Source: DATGHS01 sp035307785
GTDB lineage: Bacteria; Planctomycetota; Planctomycetia; Gemmatales; Gemmataceae
NCBI GenBank assembly: GCA_035307785.1
Contig: DATGHS010000337.1
Location: 1 to 11,870 of the forward strand
DNA length: 11,870 nt
Direction of reading: 5' to 3'
The position numbers and the translations under genes were made by a program. Below are positions 1-8,196 of this stretch, piece by piece. A model generated the notes under the pieces. That model made no database searches. It worked only from the letters and a program-made list of their open reading frames with translations, and had not been told where the DNA came from. How positions within the stretch are numbered: the stretch's first letter is position 1; every line of letters starts with the position of its first letter.

Positions 1-3000
1 CCGGGAACCACCGATTCGCAAACCGGATTGACTCCCGCCCCTTCCGGTTCCGCTCCCCCGCACGAGCGGCTCGGCCATTATGAAATCCGCGAAATAATTG
101 GCCGCGGCGGCATGGGCATGGTGCTGAAAGCCTACGATGAAAAGCTTCAGCGCATCGTGGCAATCAAGATCATGGCCCCGGAATTGGCCGCTAATGCCAC
201 GGCCCGTACGCGCTTTATTCGCGAAGCCCGCGCGGCCGCCGCCGTGACCCACGACCATATCGTCACCATTCACGAAGTGCAGGAAGAGCATTCGCCACCG
301 TATTTTGTAATGCAGTACATCGTCGGCATGTCGCTCCAAGAGCGACTCGAAAAGAAGGGCCCGCTCGAGCTTAAGCAGATTCTGCGTATCGGCATGCAGG
401 CGGCGTACGGCCTGGCTGCCGCGCACGCTCAGGGTCATGTGCACCGCGACATTAAGCCCGCAAATATCCTGCTCGAAAACGGCGTCGAACGCGTAAAGAT
501 CACCGACTTTGGCCTGGCTCGGGCGGTGGACGATGCCAGCGTCACGCAATCGGGCGTGATCTCCGGCACGCCAATGTTCATGTCGCCGGAGCAAGCAGCC
601 GGTGAAACCGTCGATCATCGCTCTGACCTCTTCAGCCTCGGCAGCGTGTTGTACATGCTCTGCACCGGCCGGCCGCCATTTCGGGCCACTGGCACGATGG
701 CTGTGATGAAGCGCGTAATCGAAGATGCGCCGCGATCCATTCGGGAGATCAATCCCGAAATTCCCGATTGGCTCGAAGCCATCATCGCCAAGTTGCACGC
801 CAAAAAGCCGGAAGATCGCTTCCAGAGCGCGAAGGAATTGGCGCAGCTGCTGGAGCAGCATCTGGCTCATTTGCAGCAGCCCGGCAAAGTGCCGCTGCCG
901 GCGCCGGTGCCAGTTCCGCGCACCAATCAAGAAGCCACATTGCGGGTTTGGCGCTGGTGGTTAGCCGCGTTCCTCGCGCCGACGCTGCTCGTTCCGATGT
1001 TCTATGCGGCAACTCTCATATTCGGTGGGATGGAAGACCTCTTGTTCGGCCTAGTCGTGGTTGCCGGGGGGGGAATAATCCTGACCGGGCTTTCCGTACT
1101 CATCTTCATCGTTCGCCGGATGGTCGCGAAACCCGTAGCCACCTCTCCGGCGACGGCACGGTTGCGGTCGTTAATTGGCCCCGCTGCAATGGGCTTCCTT
1201 CTGTTAGTGGTGGTAATCGTGTTCATCCCATGGATGTCGCTTTATTTGGCCAACCACAGCCGCGTGGAGATCGAATCGCAAGATGGATTAACTGAAGTTA
1301 TCATTCTCCAAAATGACGTGACGGTCCACGACTGGATGGACATGCGAACGCCGCAAACGGTCACGCTCGCACCTGGAAAGTATCACATCAATCCCGGGCT
1401 CAAGCCTGGCTACGATTACTGGACGATTGGCTGGGAATTGACCACATCAGGCCTCTTTAGCAGCCACACCGTGCGGCAAGCTGGCTCGGCTGGCTCCGGC
1501 TGCGATTTTGAAGTGCAGCGCGGGGAACGGGTCACGGTTCGGGCCATCATTCGGAAAACGAATGCTCCGCCGGCCGAAACCGATGATTCTCAAGGATGGG
1601 TGCAACTCTTCAATGGCAAAGACCTGACCGGTTGGAAGCGCGAAGGCGATGGCCGCGGATGGGTCGTTAACGGTGTCCTTCAAGAACCTGGCTTGGTGCG
1701 AACGGAAAAGGCATTCGAAAACTACATCGTTCACTGCCAGTTCCGATACCACGATGAGAAACAACCCGGCGAGCACTTGGAGGTTCTCTTGCACATGGAT
1801 GCCGATCCGCCGAAAAAACGCTACATTTTGGCGCGATTGTGGCCAGACGGTCACGGCGACGTATTTGGATGCGAGGGCGCCAACTGCCGCGGCGAAAAGT
1901 TAGAGGGCAAGGCCAAGCCGCGAAATGAGTGGAGTGAATTAACGGTGACATCACGCGACGGAACATTGGATTTCGCGCTTAATGGCGAACGCGTCGGCAA
2001 CACGACCGGTTGTGAGCCATCGTGGGGTAACATCGGCCTAATTGGAAATGTCGAAATTCGCAAAATCGAGATCAAAGAATTGCCGGTGGAGAAAAACCAG
2101 CGAGCCCTCGCAGCAGAAGTTGAACAGAAAGATTGGGTACAACTCTTCAACGGCAAGGATCTGACAGGCTGGAAGACGCAGCCGGAACAGCCGGGCAGTT
2201 GGAGCGTGGAGAACCAAGTTCTTGTTAGCCGCAACGGTCCGGGGCGCCTTTACACCTTTCGAGATGACTATCGGAACTTTCATCTTCGCGCCGAAGTGTC
2301 GATAAGCAAGGGAGCCGAAAGCGACATTTATTTCCGCGCCAAGATGCAGCTGCTGGGCCCGAAAGACTCCCCACGACATCCTTCGGGCTACGTGCTTGAC
2401 CTGAACGAAGGTAAAGATACCTACACCGGCCCCATCTCGTACCTGAACCCGCAGAACAATTCCTGGACGACACAAGGCGCTTATTCGATCGTCAAACCCG
2501 ATGAATGGTTTACGCTGGATCTCATTGCCGACGGCAATCATCTGGTGAGCCGGGTCAATGGCATCCATGCCGTGGATTTCATCGAGCCGCTCGATGCCTT
2601 TCCGAAAGGCCACATCGCGCTGGAAACCTGGAAACCGGATACCGTTGTGAAGTTCCGCAAGATCGAGATCAAGGAATTGCCGCCGCCCCAGGCCGTAATC
2701 GCGGATCAACGCAGCGACCAGGAAAAACTCCAGGGCACGTGGCGGGCGACAGCCTTCCAAGTCGACGCCCTCCGGTTCGACCTGACGAATCCCATATACA
2801 AAGATAACCTTCAAATCACCCTCGATATCATCGACGACCGGTTAAAGATGAAGCGTATTGATCCGCCCGGCGCGCCGCCCCTGCCCTGCCCGGAAATGGA
2901 AGGTGTCTTCCATCTCAATCCGCAGGCGAATCCAAAGCAGATCACTACGCTTTCCCCCAGTCCTAATAAAAGCTCTTACGGAATATATCGAATTGACGGC

Positions 3001-4077
3001 GACAACCTGACCATCTGCCAATTTGACAAAATGCCAAAAGACATTCGCTTCCCGACGAACTTTACGCCCAAGGATGGCAGCAATACCATGCTGCTGATTT
3101 TCCGGCGCGATTCTATGAAACTGATCGAATTTAAAGCGCCCAGCGTTCCCCAGCGCGCTGCTGATATCCTGCCGTTCAGCGTCGGCAGTTGGAAGACGGA
3201 AACCACGATTCTCGCACCCAAGGTTCCGGCCGAGTACGCACGCTCCACTGGAGTCAGCACCTTTGACCTTGTGGCGGGCGGAAAATTCTTGCGGGGTTAT
3301 TCGACAGCCGACAATGGCCGATATGAGAACTTGGCCGTGGAATACTACGACAGGGACAAGGACACCGTTCGAGGTTGGTTTTTCACAGCCGTTGGCGAAG
3401 TCACCGGCCCCAGTGCCGGCAAGTTCGACGCGGAGAAGCATTCGCTACTGTGGATGGAGAAACTGCCGGACGGCGTTCAAAGAGTTCAGGAGTTCGATTT
3501 TTCCAGTGGAAATGCGATCAAATCGCGGCTGTTTCATCAGAGCTCGATGAATGAAATTGTGCTGGACGTGCGCAATACGTTCACTCGTTTGCAAAAGCCG
3601 GCAGTTCTGAAGCCTCAGCCGGTTGACCCCAAGCGCCCGCAGGAATTACGGGTGCTGGACCGGCTCGGCGGAGATTGGCGTGCTAACGTCTCCGTGAAGA
3701 ATGCGATGGCGGGGAGCAATCCGGAAGTCAGCAAAGGGCAGCTGCAAATTCGCATGATCCTTGCCGGGCATTTCATTGAAATCGAGGAACAATACGAAAC
3801 TGTTTATCGGAAGTCGCACTGGCTGGCGGGCTACGACGCTGGCAAGAAGCAGTATCGATGCTGGTGTTTCCGATCCGACGACCGTGTCTTCGAATTAACC
3901 GGAACCTGGGACGAAGCCAAGCGAACGATGAATTGGACAACACCCGACAACAGCGTAAGCGGCCATTGGACCTTCAAAAATAATGATTTGTGCGAACAGC
4001 AGTACACCTTCCGCGACAACGGCGGTAAACTATTGTATCAAATCGAGGCCACACTCAGGCGAGTGCCAGCAAACTGA
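1..4077 (+). CDS. Membrane Ser/Thr protein kinase with duplicated DUF1080, TIGR03067-like and two DUF1579-like ectodomains (5' partial)
   Basis: Hanks-type Ser/Thr kinase tethered to the cytoplasmic membrane. Numbering from a TTG at 28: glycine loop GRGGMG (25-30), catalytic lysine K47 in VAIK, HRDIKPAN with D141, DFG with D160, activation segment GTPMFMSPEQ; the kinase domain ends near residue 290. Three hydrophobic segments follow (about 312-334, 340-365, 386-407), which would put the C-terminus outside the cytoplasm. Next come a PEGA-like beta region (about 413-510), two DUF1080 (3-keto-disaccharide hydrolase-like) modules (about 524-685 and 703-888), a TIGR03067-like module opening at LQGTW (about 896-1030), and two DUF1579-like modules (about 1040-1190 and 1205-1347). 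The frame is open back to base 1 and the TTG at 28 has no Shine-Dalgarno sequence, so the true start probably lies left of the window. Kinase function is near certain. Ectodomain ligand or enzymatic activity is unknown; carbohydrate binding is an inference from DUF1080. Confidence 0.93.
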   Translation, partial: PGTTDSQTGLTPAPSGSAPPHERLGHYEIREIIGRGGMGMVLKAYDEKLQRIVAIKIMAPELAANATARTRFIREARAAAAVTHDHIVTIHEVQEEHSPPYFVMQYIVGMSLQERLEKKGPLELKQILRIGMQAAYGLAAAHAQGHVHRDIKPANILLENGVERVKITDFGLARAVDDASVTQSGVISGTPMFMSPEQAAGETVDHRSDLFSLGSVLYMLCTGRPPFRATGTMAVMKRVIEDAPRSIREINPEIPDWLEAIIAKLHAKKPEDRFQSAKELAQLLEQHLAHLQQPGKVPLPAPVPVPRTNQEATLRVWRWWLAAFLAPTLLVPMFYAATLIFGGMEDLLFGLVVVAGGGIILTGLSVLIFIVRRMVAKPVATSPATARLRSLIGPAAMGFLLLVVVIVFIPWMSLYLANHSRVEIESQDGLTEVIILQNDVTVHDWMDMRTPQTVTLAPGKYHINPGLKPGYDYWTIGWELTTSGLFSSHTVRQAGSAGSGCDFEVQRGERVTVRAIIRKTNAPPAETDDSQGWVQLFNGKDLTGWKREGDGRGWVVNGVLQEPGLVRTEKAFENYIVHCQFRYHDEKQPGEHLEVLLHMDADPPKKRYILARLWPDGHGDVFGCEGANCRGEKLEGKAKPRNEWSELTVTSRDGTLDFALNGERVGNTTGCEPSWGNIGLIGNVEIRKIEIKELPVEKNQRALAAEVEQKDWVQLFNGKDLTGWKTQPEQPGSWSVENQVLVSRNGPGRLYTFRDDYRNFHLRAEVSISKGAESDIYFRAKMQLLGPKDSPRHPSGYVLDLNEGKDTYTGPISYLNPQNNSWTTQGAYSIVKPDEWFTLDLIADGNHLVSRVNGIHAVDFIEPLDAFPKGHIALETWKPDTVVKFRKIEIKELPPPQAVIADQRSDQEKLQGTWRATAFQVDALRFDLTNPIYKDNLQITLDIIDDRLKMKRIDPPGAPPLPCPEMEGVFHLNPQANPKQITTLSPSPNKSSYGIYRIDGDNLTICQFDKMPKDIRFPTNFTPKDGSNTMLLIFRRDSMKLIEFKAPSVPQRAADILPFSVGSWKTETTILAPKVPAEYARSTGVSTFDLVAGGKFLRGYSTADNGRYENLAVEYYDRDKDTVRGWFFTAVGEVTGPSAGKFDAEKHSLLWMEKLPDGVQRVQEFDFSSGNAIKSRLFHQSSMNEIVLDVRNTFTRLQKPAVLKPQPVDPKRPQELRVLDRLGGDWRANVSVKNAMAGSNPEVSKGQLQIRMILAGHFIEIEEQYETVYRKSHWLAGYDAGKKQYRCWCFRSDDRVFELTGTWDEAKRTMNWTTPDNSVSGHWTFKNNDLCEQQYTFRDNGGKLLYQIEATLRRVPAN

Positions 4078-4397
4078 GAAGATTGGCCGACGTTCGACCA
4101 TTGATGAGGTATTGAACCGAAATATCGCGAAGCGATTTCCTTGCATGTGTCTCGCATGTTTGCTTCCCGCGGAACCGTCGCCATAGAAGGAGCAATACTG
4201 GGCTAAATACGGCATGATTGCATCTCAACGCGCAGTCGTGAAAACTCTCGGCGGCAAGCGAGCCATCTCGTTATTCGATCTTCTCAGGTTTTTCCATCTA
4301 CCAGCCTTGCGAAACTCCCGATACCAGCGTAATCTCAACATCCCGGCGACAAACATTGCTCTTTTTTCACAGATCTTGGTTTGAGGAGATTGCTGCT
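4078..4397. other. Intergenic spacer between the large kinase and the DUF1579 gene
   Basis: A 320-base stretch with no convincing gene; the short open frames here lack ribosome sites and family-like sequence. I see no strong intrinsic terminator for the upstream kinase: only a 5-bp ATCGC/GCGAT hairpin near 4120-4135 without a T-run. It must contain the promoter of the downstream DUF1579 gene. A weak candidate is TTGCGA, 17 bases, then TAATCT around 4307-4335, which is too degenerate to call. The Shine-Dalgarno sequence lies at its right end. Confidence 0.5.
4383..4388 (+). promoter_or_regulatory. Shine-Dalgarno site fixing the start of the DUF1579 gene
   Basis: GAGGAG lies 9 bases before the ATG at 4398. 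It decides the start against an in-frame TTG at 4356, which has no such site and would add 14 residues in front of the signal peptide. Confidence 0.7.
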
Positions 4398-4916
4398 ATG
4401 ATGATGCGCATCTTATCGGTTGCACTGATCTTTGGAATTGCCGCCTCCCTTGCTCGCGCCCAGGAAATTCCGAAGCCGGGTCCCGAGCACGACAAATTCA
4501 AGGACATGGTGGGCGACTGGGAAACCACGGTGAAAATGGCCGGGGCCGAAACCAAAGGCAAGGCGAGTTACAAAATCGGTTTCAATGGCTTCTTTATGAT
4601 TGAAGAGTTCGAAGCCGACTTTGGCGGCTTCAAGTTTCACGGCCGCGGCCAAACGGGCTATTGTCCGGTGCGCAAGAAGTACATCACCACTTGGATCGAC
4701 AACATGGATCCTTCGCCACTTGTCATGTCCGGCAACTTCGACAAAGAAGGGAAGACGTTGACCGAAAACGGCGAAGGTACGCGGGAAGGCAAGCTCGTCA
4801 AGCTCAAAAGCGTGGGCACAATGCCGGACAAGGATACGATGTTGTTTCACTTCTATGAAGTGAAAGATGGCAAGGACGTTGAAATGATGTCCATTACTTA
4901 CAAGCGGAAGAGCTGA
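4398..4916 (+). CDS. Secreted DUF1579 family protein
   Basis: A 172-residue protein of the DUF1579 family, function unknown. The first 20 or so residues form a signal peptide: basic start MMMR, hydrophobic core ILSVALIFGIAASL, likely cleavage after ARA before QE. The mature part carries the usual family features: an N-terminal PGPEHDKFKDMVGDWE segment, a central aromatic-rich stretch with TGY and a TTWIDNM-like segment, and a C-terminal beta region. The whole is expected to be a small beta-barrel outside the cytoplasm. ATG codons at 4398, 4401 and 4404 are all possible; 4398 is preferred for spacing to GAGGAG. It follows the large kinase, which carries two DUF1579-like modules itself, and is followed by a stem-loop. 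A functional link with that kinase is inference only. Confidence 0.88.
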   Translation: MMMRILSVALIFGIAASLARAQEIPKPGPEHDKFKDMVGDWETTVKMAGAETKGKASYKIGFNGFFMIEEFEADFGGFKFHGRGQTGYCPVRKKYITTWIDNMDPSPLVMSGNFDKEGKTLTENGEGTREGKLVKLKSVGTMPDKDTMLFHFYEVKDGKDVEMMSITYKRKS

Positions 4917-4925
4917 TCGCCGCTT

Positions 4926-4961
4926 GACGGCCTCTCCGCAAAGGTAGGAGGAGAGGCCGTC
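4926..4961. terminator. Stem-loop between convergent genes, probable bidirectional terminator
   Basis: A perfect 12-bp inverted repeat, GACGGCCTCTCC (4926-4937) and GGAGAGGCCGTC (4950-4961), with a 12-base loop. It lies 9 bases after the DUF1579 stop and 8 bases beyond the stop of the convergent kinase. There is no long T-run on either side (only TTTT at 4974-4977), so it could equally act as an mRNA 3'-end stabiliser. Confidence 0.65.
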
Positions 4962-4969
4962 GGGAATGG

Positions 4970-6910
4970 CTACTTTTGATCGCCGCGATTGCTGAAACAG
5001 ACGGCCCGCGTATAGGAGAACCATTTCGCCAATTTTTGTTGCAGAATTGCTTGCGATCGCAGAACTGGATCGTCATTACCTTGTACCTGTCGCAGTTTTG
5101 GAGCAGCGCGATCTATATCCAGGTTGATCGCTTTGCGATTCGCTTCGTCATGCACGATCTGGCCATTTTCCAGCCAGACGGCAGAGCCCAACTCCAAACC
5201 ATTCTGCTTTGGCAGGCCCGTGAATATCTCGTCCCAAGCGAATTCGGGCGGAAGGACTTCCTCGCGGGTCAGGAGAATCATCGACTCAATCCCAGGCGGA
5301 CCGCCTTGCAGCTCAAGCACTTGGCCCGCCTTGCTTGGCATATGCAGGCTGCTTCGCATTTCTTCCTGCTTCGGACGTTGCTGCCAATCATTACCGGTCC
5401 AGGGATAAAGCGGCGTTACCACGCCTTCCGTGTCCAGCCACAAGACATATATGTAAGCCGGCCGATTGAGTTCGATATCGATCCATAAAAGGTCGCCAGG
5501 CTTTAGCGGCAACACACCGCGCTGATACAAAGGCACATCGCTTTCATTCCAAAAGCCGGCTCTGCGAACACGGACATCGATAAAGCCTTTGAGTGGTACC
5601 GGATTAGCCGGTACGAACGACCGGTCCGAGCCTGGCTGCGCTGGAACGCTTGTCAGTTGCTTCCGATGCTGGATAAGGTGTACTCCTAGATACCCGGCCG
5701 GGACCAAGACAGCCAATGCGCCCAAGGTCGCTAGAACGATGACAAAAGGCCAGTTCCGCCGCCTGGCCGACATCACTGGGCCGGTAATATACGGCGACGT
5801 CGTTTCCGGCGAGCGATGTGTTGTGGCGGTAAGCCAGGCCCGTAGTGCAGCCGCAAACGCAGCTGCATTGGCGAAACGGTTTTCTTGCTCTTGGGCGGTG
5901 GCTCTGGCCACCAAGTTATCCAATGCGGGGTCCAGATCCATCCGCAGCATGGACACGTGCGGCACCGGCTTCGAACTAAGCTGGCCGAGTATCTGGGAGG
6001 TTGTGCCTTCAAACGGCCGCCGCCCAGTGAGCATCTGGAAAAGCACGATACCGAGACTGAAAATGTCGCTGCGCGGCCCGACTGGACCCAGAGCCGAATC
6101 GGCTTGCTCTGGCGACATGTAGGCAGGCGTTCCCACCATGGCCCCTTCGTTCGTGAGATGTTCGCCATCCAATTCGATTTGCGCGAGGCCAAAATCCGTT
6201 AGCACGGCCTGACCATCCCGCTTGCGAATCAGGATATTTGCCGGCTTCAGATCGCGATGCGTGATCCCGTGAGCGTGAACGGCGCCGAGCGCCTCGGCAA
6301 CCCGAGCGATGAGTTCCACGGCCGCACGCGGATCGTCAAAGCGGCCCTCCCGTCCCAGGCGGTCGGCCAGAGATTCTCCTTCCACGAATGCCATCACTAC
6401 GAACGGCTGATCGTCGTGTTCGCCCACATCGTATATGGGACAAACATTGGGATGCTCCACGCGTGCGGCCGCGCGCGCCTCGCGAAGAAAGCGGGCGCGC
6501 GTCGCGGCCAGCTTTTCCGGCGGACCGGAGAAATGTGGAATCTTAAGAGCCACTTGGCGGCGTAGCTCGGGATCTTCGGCAGCGTACACCGTACCCATCC
6601 CGCCTTGACCGAGCTGCCGCAGAATCTGATATCGGCCAATCGCGTGCGGCGATTTGATGTTCGATTCCTTGGTTGAAGGCAATAGGCCGGTCTCCTCGGC
6701 ATCGATCGTGTCGGTGTTGTCTCGACCCTTCCAGTCCATCGCTGCAGCTTCCAGTTCCCGTTCGATCTCTATCAAGCCCAAGGCCTCACTCGCCAACTCC
6801 GGAAGACTTCGGCTCAGGGAAACCGTGTCACAGTGGCCGGATCGCCTAATCTGGTCACGAATGCTGTCCAGCAAATTCGTGAGTTCTACCTCGCGATCAT
6901 TCGACGACAT
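4970..6910 (-). CDS. Membrane Ser/Thr protein kinase with C-terminal DUF4384-like domain
   Basis: Hanks-type Ser/Thr kinase of 646 residues. An acidic helical N-terminal region (about 1-90) precedes the kinase domain: glycine loop GQGGMG (101-106), K123 in VALK, HRDLKPAN with D220, DFG with D239, activation segment GTPAYMSPEQ. All catalytic residues are present, so it should be active. A single membrane helix lies near 387-410 (WPFVIVLATLGALAVLVPAG). The C-terminal region (about 440-575) resembles DUF4384, with the pattern of a YIYVLWLDTEG strand followed by a LYPW segment, and would be extracytoplasmic. I prefer the ATG at 6910 because GGGAGAG sits 6 bases upstream; an ATG at 6964 would add 18 residues but has only a weak ribosome site. 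It converges on the DUF1579 gene and diverges from the M90 peptidase. The signal sensed is unknown. Confidence 0.93.
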   Translation of the reverse strand: MSSNDREVELTNLLDSIRDQIRRSGHCDTVSLSRSLPELASEALGLIEIERELEAAAMDWKGRDNTDTIDAEETGLLPSTKESNIKSPHAIGRYQILRQLGQGGMGTVYAAEDPELRRQVALKIPHFSGPPEKLAATRARFLREARAAARVEHPNVCPIYDVGEHDDQPFVVMAFVEGESLADRLGREGRFDDPRAAVELIARVAEALGAVHAHGITHRDLKPANILIRKRDGQAVLTDFGLAQIELDGEHLTNEGAMVGTPAYMSPEQADSALGPVGPRSDIFSLGIVLFQMLTGRRPFEGTTSQILGQLSSKPVPHVSMLRMDLDPALDNLVARATAQEQENRFANAAAFAAALRAWLTATTHRSPETTSPYITGPVMSARRRNWPFVIVLATLGALAVLVPAGYLGVHLIQHRKQLTSVPAQPGSDRSFVPANPVPLKGFIDVRVRRAGFWNESDVPLYQRGVLPLKPGDLLWIDIELNRPAYIYVLWLDTEGVVTPLYPWTGNDWQQRPKQEEMRSSLHMPSKAGQVLELQGGPPGIESMILLTREEVLPPEFAWDEIFTGLPKQNGLELGSAVWLENGQIVHDEANRKAINLDIDRAAPKLRQVQGNDDPVLRSQAILQQKLAKWFSYTRAVCFSNRGDQK

Positions 6911-6916
6911 GGCAGA

Positions 6917-6923
6917 CTCTCCC
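6917..6923 (-). promoter_or_regulatory. Shine-Dalgarno site of the second kinase
   Basis: On the minus strand GGGAGAG lies 6 bases before the ATG at 6910, favouring this start over the ATG at 6964. Confidence 0.6.
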
Positions 6924-7113
6924 ACACAAAATGTTGGGGCAGCGCAGAGATTCGACAACGGCATTATCTTCGTCTAGTCCTACTGGTGCCGAAATAACGG
7001 CAAATGTTACATTAACACCGCTGTACGCTTACGATCGGAGCCTGCAACATTTTCGATTGGGCAGAAGTTGCCCTTTTCGTAGCCGAAATTTGGCCTGTTC
7101 GGATTTGCCACAA

Positions 7114-7896
7114 ATGGGGAATTCGACTCGTAAACGCGAATTGCTATTTGCCCTGCCTTACCCAGAAGGCTGGGAAACGATTCTTTTCAACAACATTGCC
7201 CATTACCGCTTATTAGATGATCAAGAGCGAACAATTCTGCGCAACGACGCGCGCGTGCTCGTAGCCGAAAAAAGTTGGGAAGGTTGCGGCGGCCTGACCG
7301 TCTCTGACGAAATGAAAGTGACCATTGCGGCCCAGGCCGCCCTCATGCTGCTCGGCCGCGAACATGATTACTTTCGCCGAGTCTTATCCATTCTCGTATA
7401 CCCGTCTTCATTCGTCGTCCCCTTGGGCGATGATTTGGATCAACCGGAATGGCAGATGGCGGCCAGCGGCCAAGCAGTAGAACACGGGCCCGTGATCCTG
7501 GCCTGGGACGCGGCGCTGGCGGGAGGCCGCGATCCTTCCTCTGGCTGCAACGTCGTCATTCACGAATTTGCACACCAGTTGGATTTCCTCATTGGTTCGA
7601 TTGACGATCAGACTCTGGGCGATCCCGCCTTGGAGGAACGCTGGCGTCAGGTCATGCCGGCCGAGTATGCCGCCTTGATACGGGCACTCGATCATGGCCA
7701 GCAAACGCTCCTAGGAGATGATGCTGCCATCAACGAGCGCGAGTTTTTTGCTGTTACGTCCGAGGCTTTCTTCACGCTCCCGGAAGAGCTGCGACGGCGG
7801 CATCCCTTGCTCTATCATCTGCTCGCAGACTTCTATGCACTCGAACCCATCGCGTGGTTTCGTCGCGGCAGTTCAGGCGGAATCCAGCCTCAATAG
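7114..7896 (+). CDS. mtfA: Zinc-dependent peptidase of the MtfA / M90 family
   Basis: A 260-residue cytoplasmic metallopeptidase of the MtfA family, which in Escherichia coli binds the repressor Mlc and has aminopeptidase activity. The zinc motif HEFAH gives ligands H150 and H154 and catalytic E151. The downstream EFFAVTSEAFF segment supplies the expected third ligand, most likely E217. The family's EKSWEGCGGL and conserved VTIAAQAALMLLG stretches lie in the N-terminal half. The frame is open back to 6931, but that start would run almost to the divergent kinase and add 61 residues without family resemblance. The ATG at 7114 gives the usual MtfA length of about 260, although its ribosome site is poor (GGAT only). 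A TTG at 7093 is an alternative. The stop is 3 bases from that of the convergent His-rich gene. Nothing here shows whether the Mlc/glucose role applies in this organism. Confidence 0.87.
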   Translation: MGNSTRKRELLFALPYPEGWETILFNNIAHYRLLDDQERTILRNDARVLVAEKSWEGCGGLTVSDEMKVTIAAQAALMLLGREHDYFRRVLSILVYPSSFVVPLGDDLDQPEWQMAASGQAVEHGPVILAWDAALAGGRDPSSGCNVVIHEFAHQLDFLIGSIDDQTLGDPALEERWRQVMPAEYAALIRALDHGQQTLLGDDAAINEREFFAVTSEAFFTLPEELRRRHPLLYHLLADFYALEPIAWFRRGSSGGIQPQ

Positions 7897-7899
7897 TTT

Positions 7900-8196
7900 T
7901 CACTTCTTCGGCGGCTTGCTCTTATGCTCATGTTCAAGCGCTCTGATCTCCTCTTCCAGGCAATGAATGTGTTCGTGGTACACGTGCTTGACATGTTCGA
8001 CATGCTCGTGTCTTTGCTTGCAGAAATGTTCGATTTTCTCAGCATCAAGATGAATGTCCTTCGACAAATAATGCCGCATCTCGTCAAACCGGGTGCGGAT
8101 GGCGGCTTTCCGTTCCTCGGTTACGGCGTGGTCCAACAATTCCTTTTCTCGTTCGTGAATGGCGTGGCGTTCGCGCTCGAGTTCTGCCTCTGACAT
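7900..8196 (-). CDS. Small His- and Glu-rich coiled-coil protein, 5' end probably disrupted
   Basis: From the ATG at 8196 this gives 98 residues, nearly all predicted alpha-helix with heptad-like spacing and very high charge. I do not recognise a named family. About 15 of the 98 residues are histidine. A 23-residue segment, residues about 57-79, holds 8 His and 2 Cys, with His recurring every 2-3 positions, suggesting one metal-binding helix face (inference). The tail is basic (KSKPPKK). The reading frame continues open and helix-like for another 44 codons upstream to a TAA at 8329-8331, with no ATG, GTG or TTG in that extension, so the 8196 start is probably not the original one and the protein may be an N-terminally truncated remnant. 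It lies tail to tail with mtfA, 3 bases apart. See the separate entry for the upstream region. Confidence 0.55.
   Translation of the reverse strand: MSEAELERERHAIHEREKELLDHAVTEERKAAIRTRFDEMRHYLSKDIHLDAEKIEHFCKQRHEHVEHVKHVYHEHIHCLEEEIRALEHEHKSKPPKK

Noticed and set aside
28..30. TTG as the true start of the large kinase
   Set aside because: No ribosome site precedes it and the frame is open to base 1; related kinases usually have more N-terminal sequence, so the gene is treated as cut by the window edge.
2038..2814. 258-codon minus-strand open frame
   Set aside because: Lies wholly opposite the DUF1080 modules of the kinase; no family-like motifs; a shadow of GC-rich coding sequence.
4413..5024. 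203-codon minus-strand open frame
   Set aside because: Opposite the DUF1579 gene and across the terminator hairpin; no recognisable sequence.
7003..7013. AATGTTACATT palindrome in the kinase/peptidase spacer as an operator
   Set aside because: Only 5-bp arms; expected by chance in a spacer of this size.
7059..7077. GGGCA/TGCCC hairpin followed by TTTT in the leader of the M90 peptidase as an attenuator
   Set aside because: Only a 5-bp stem with four T residues; too weak to call.
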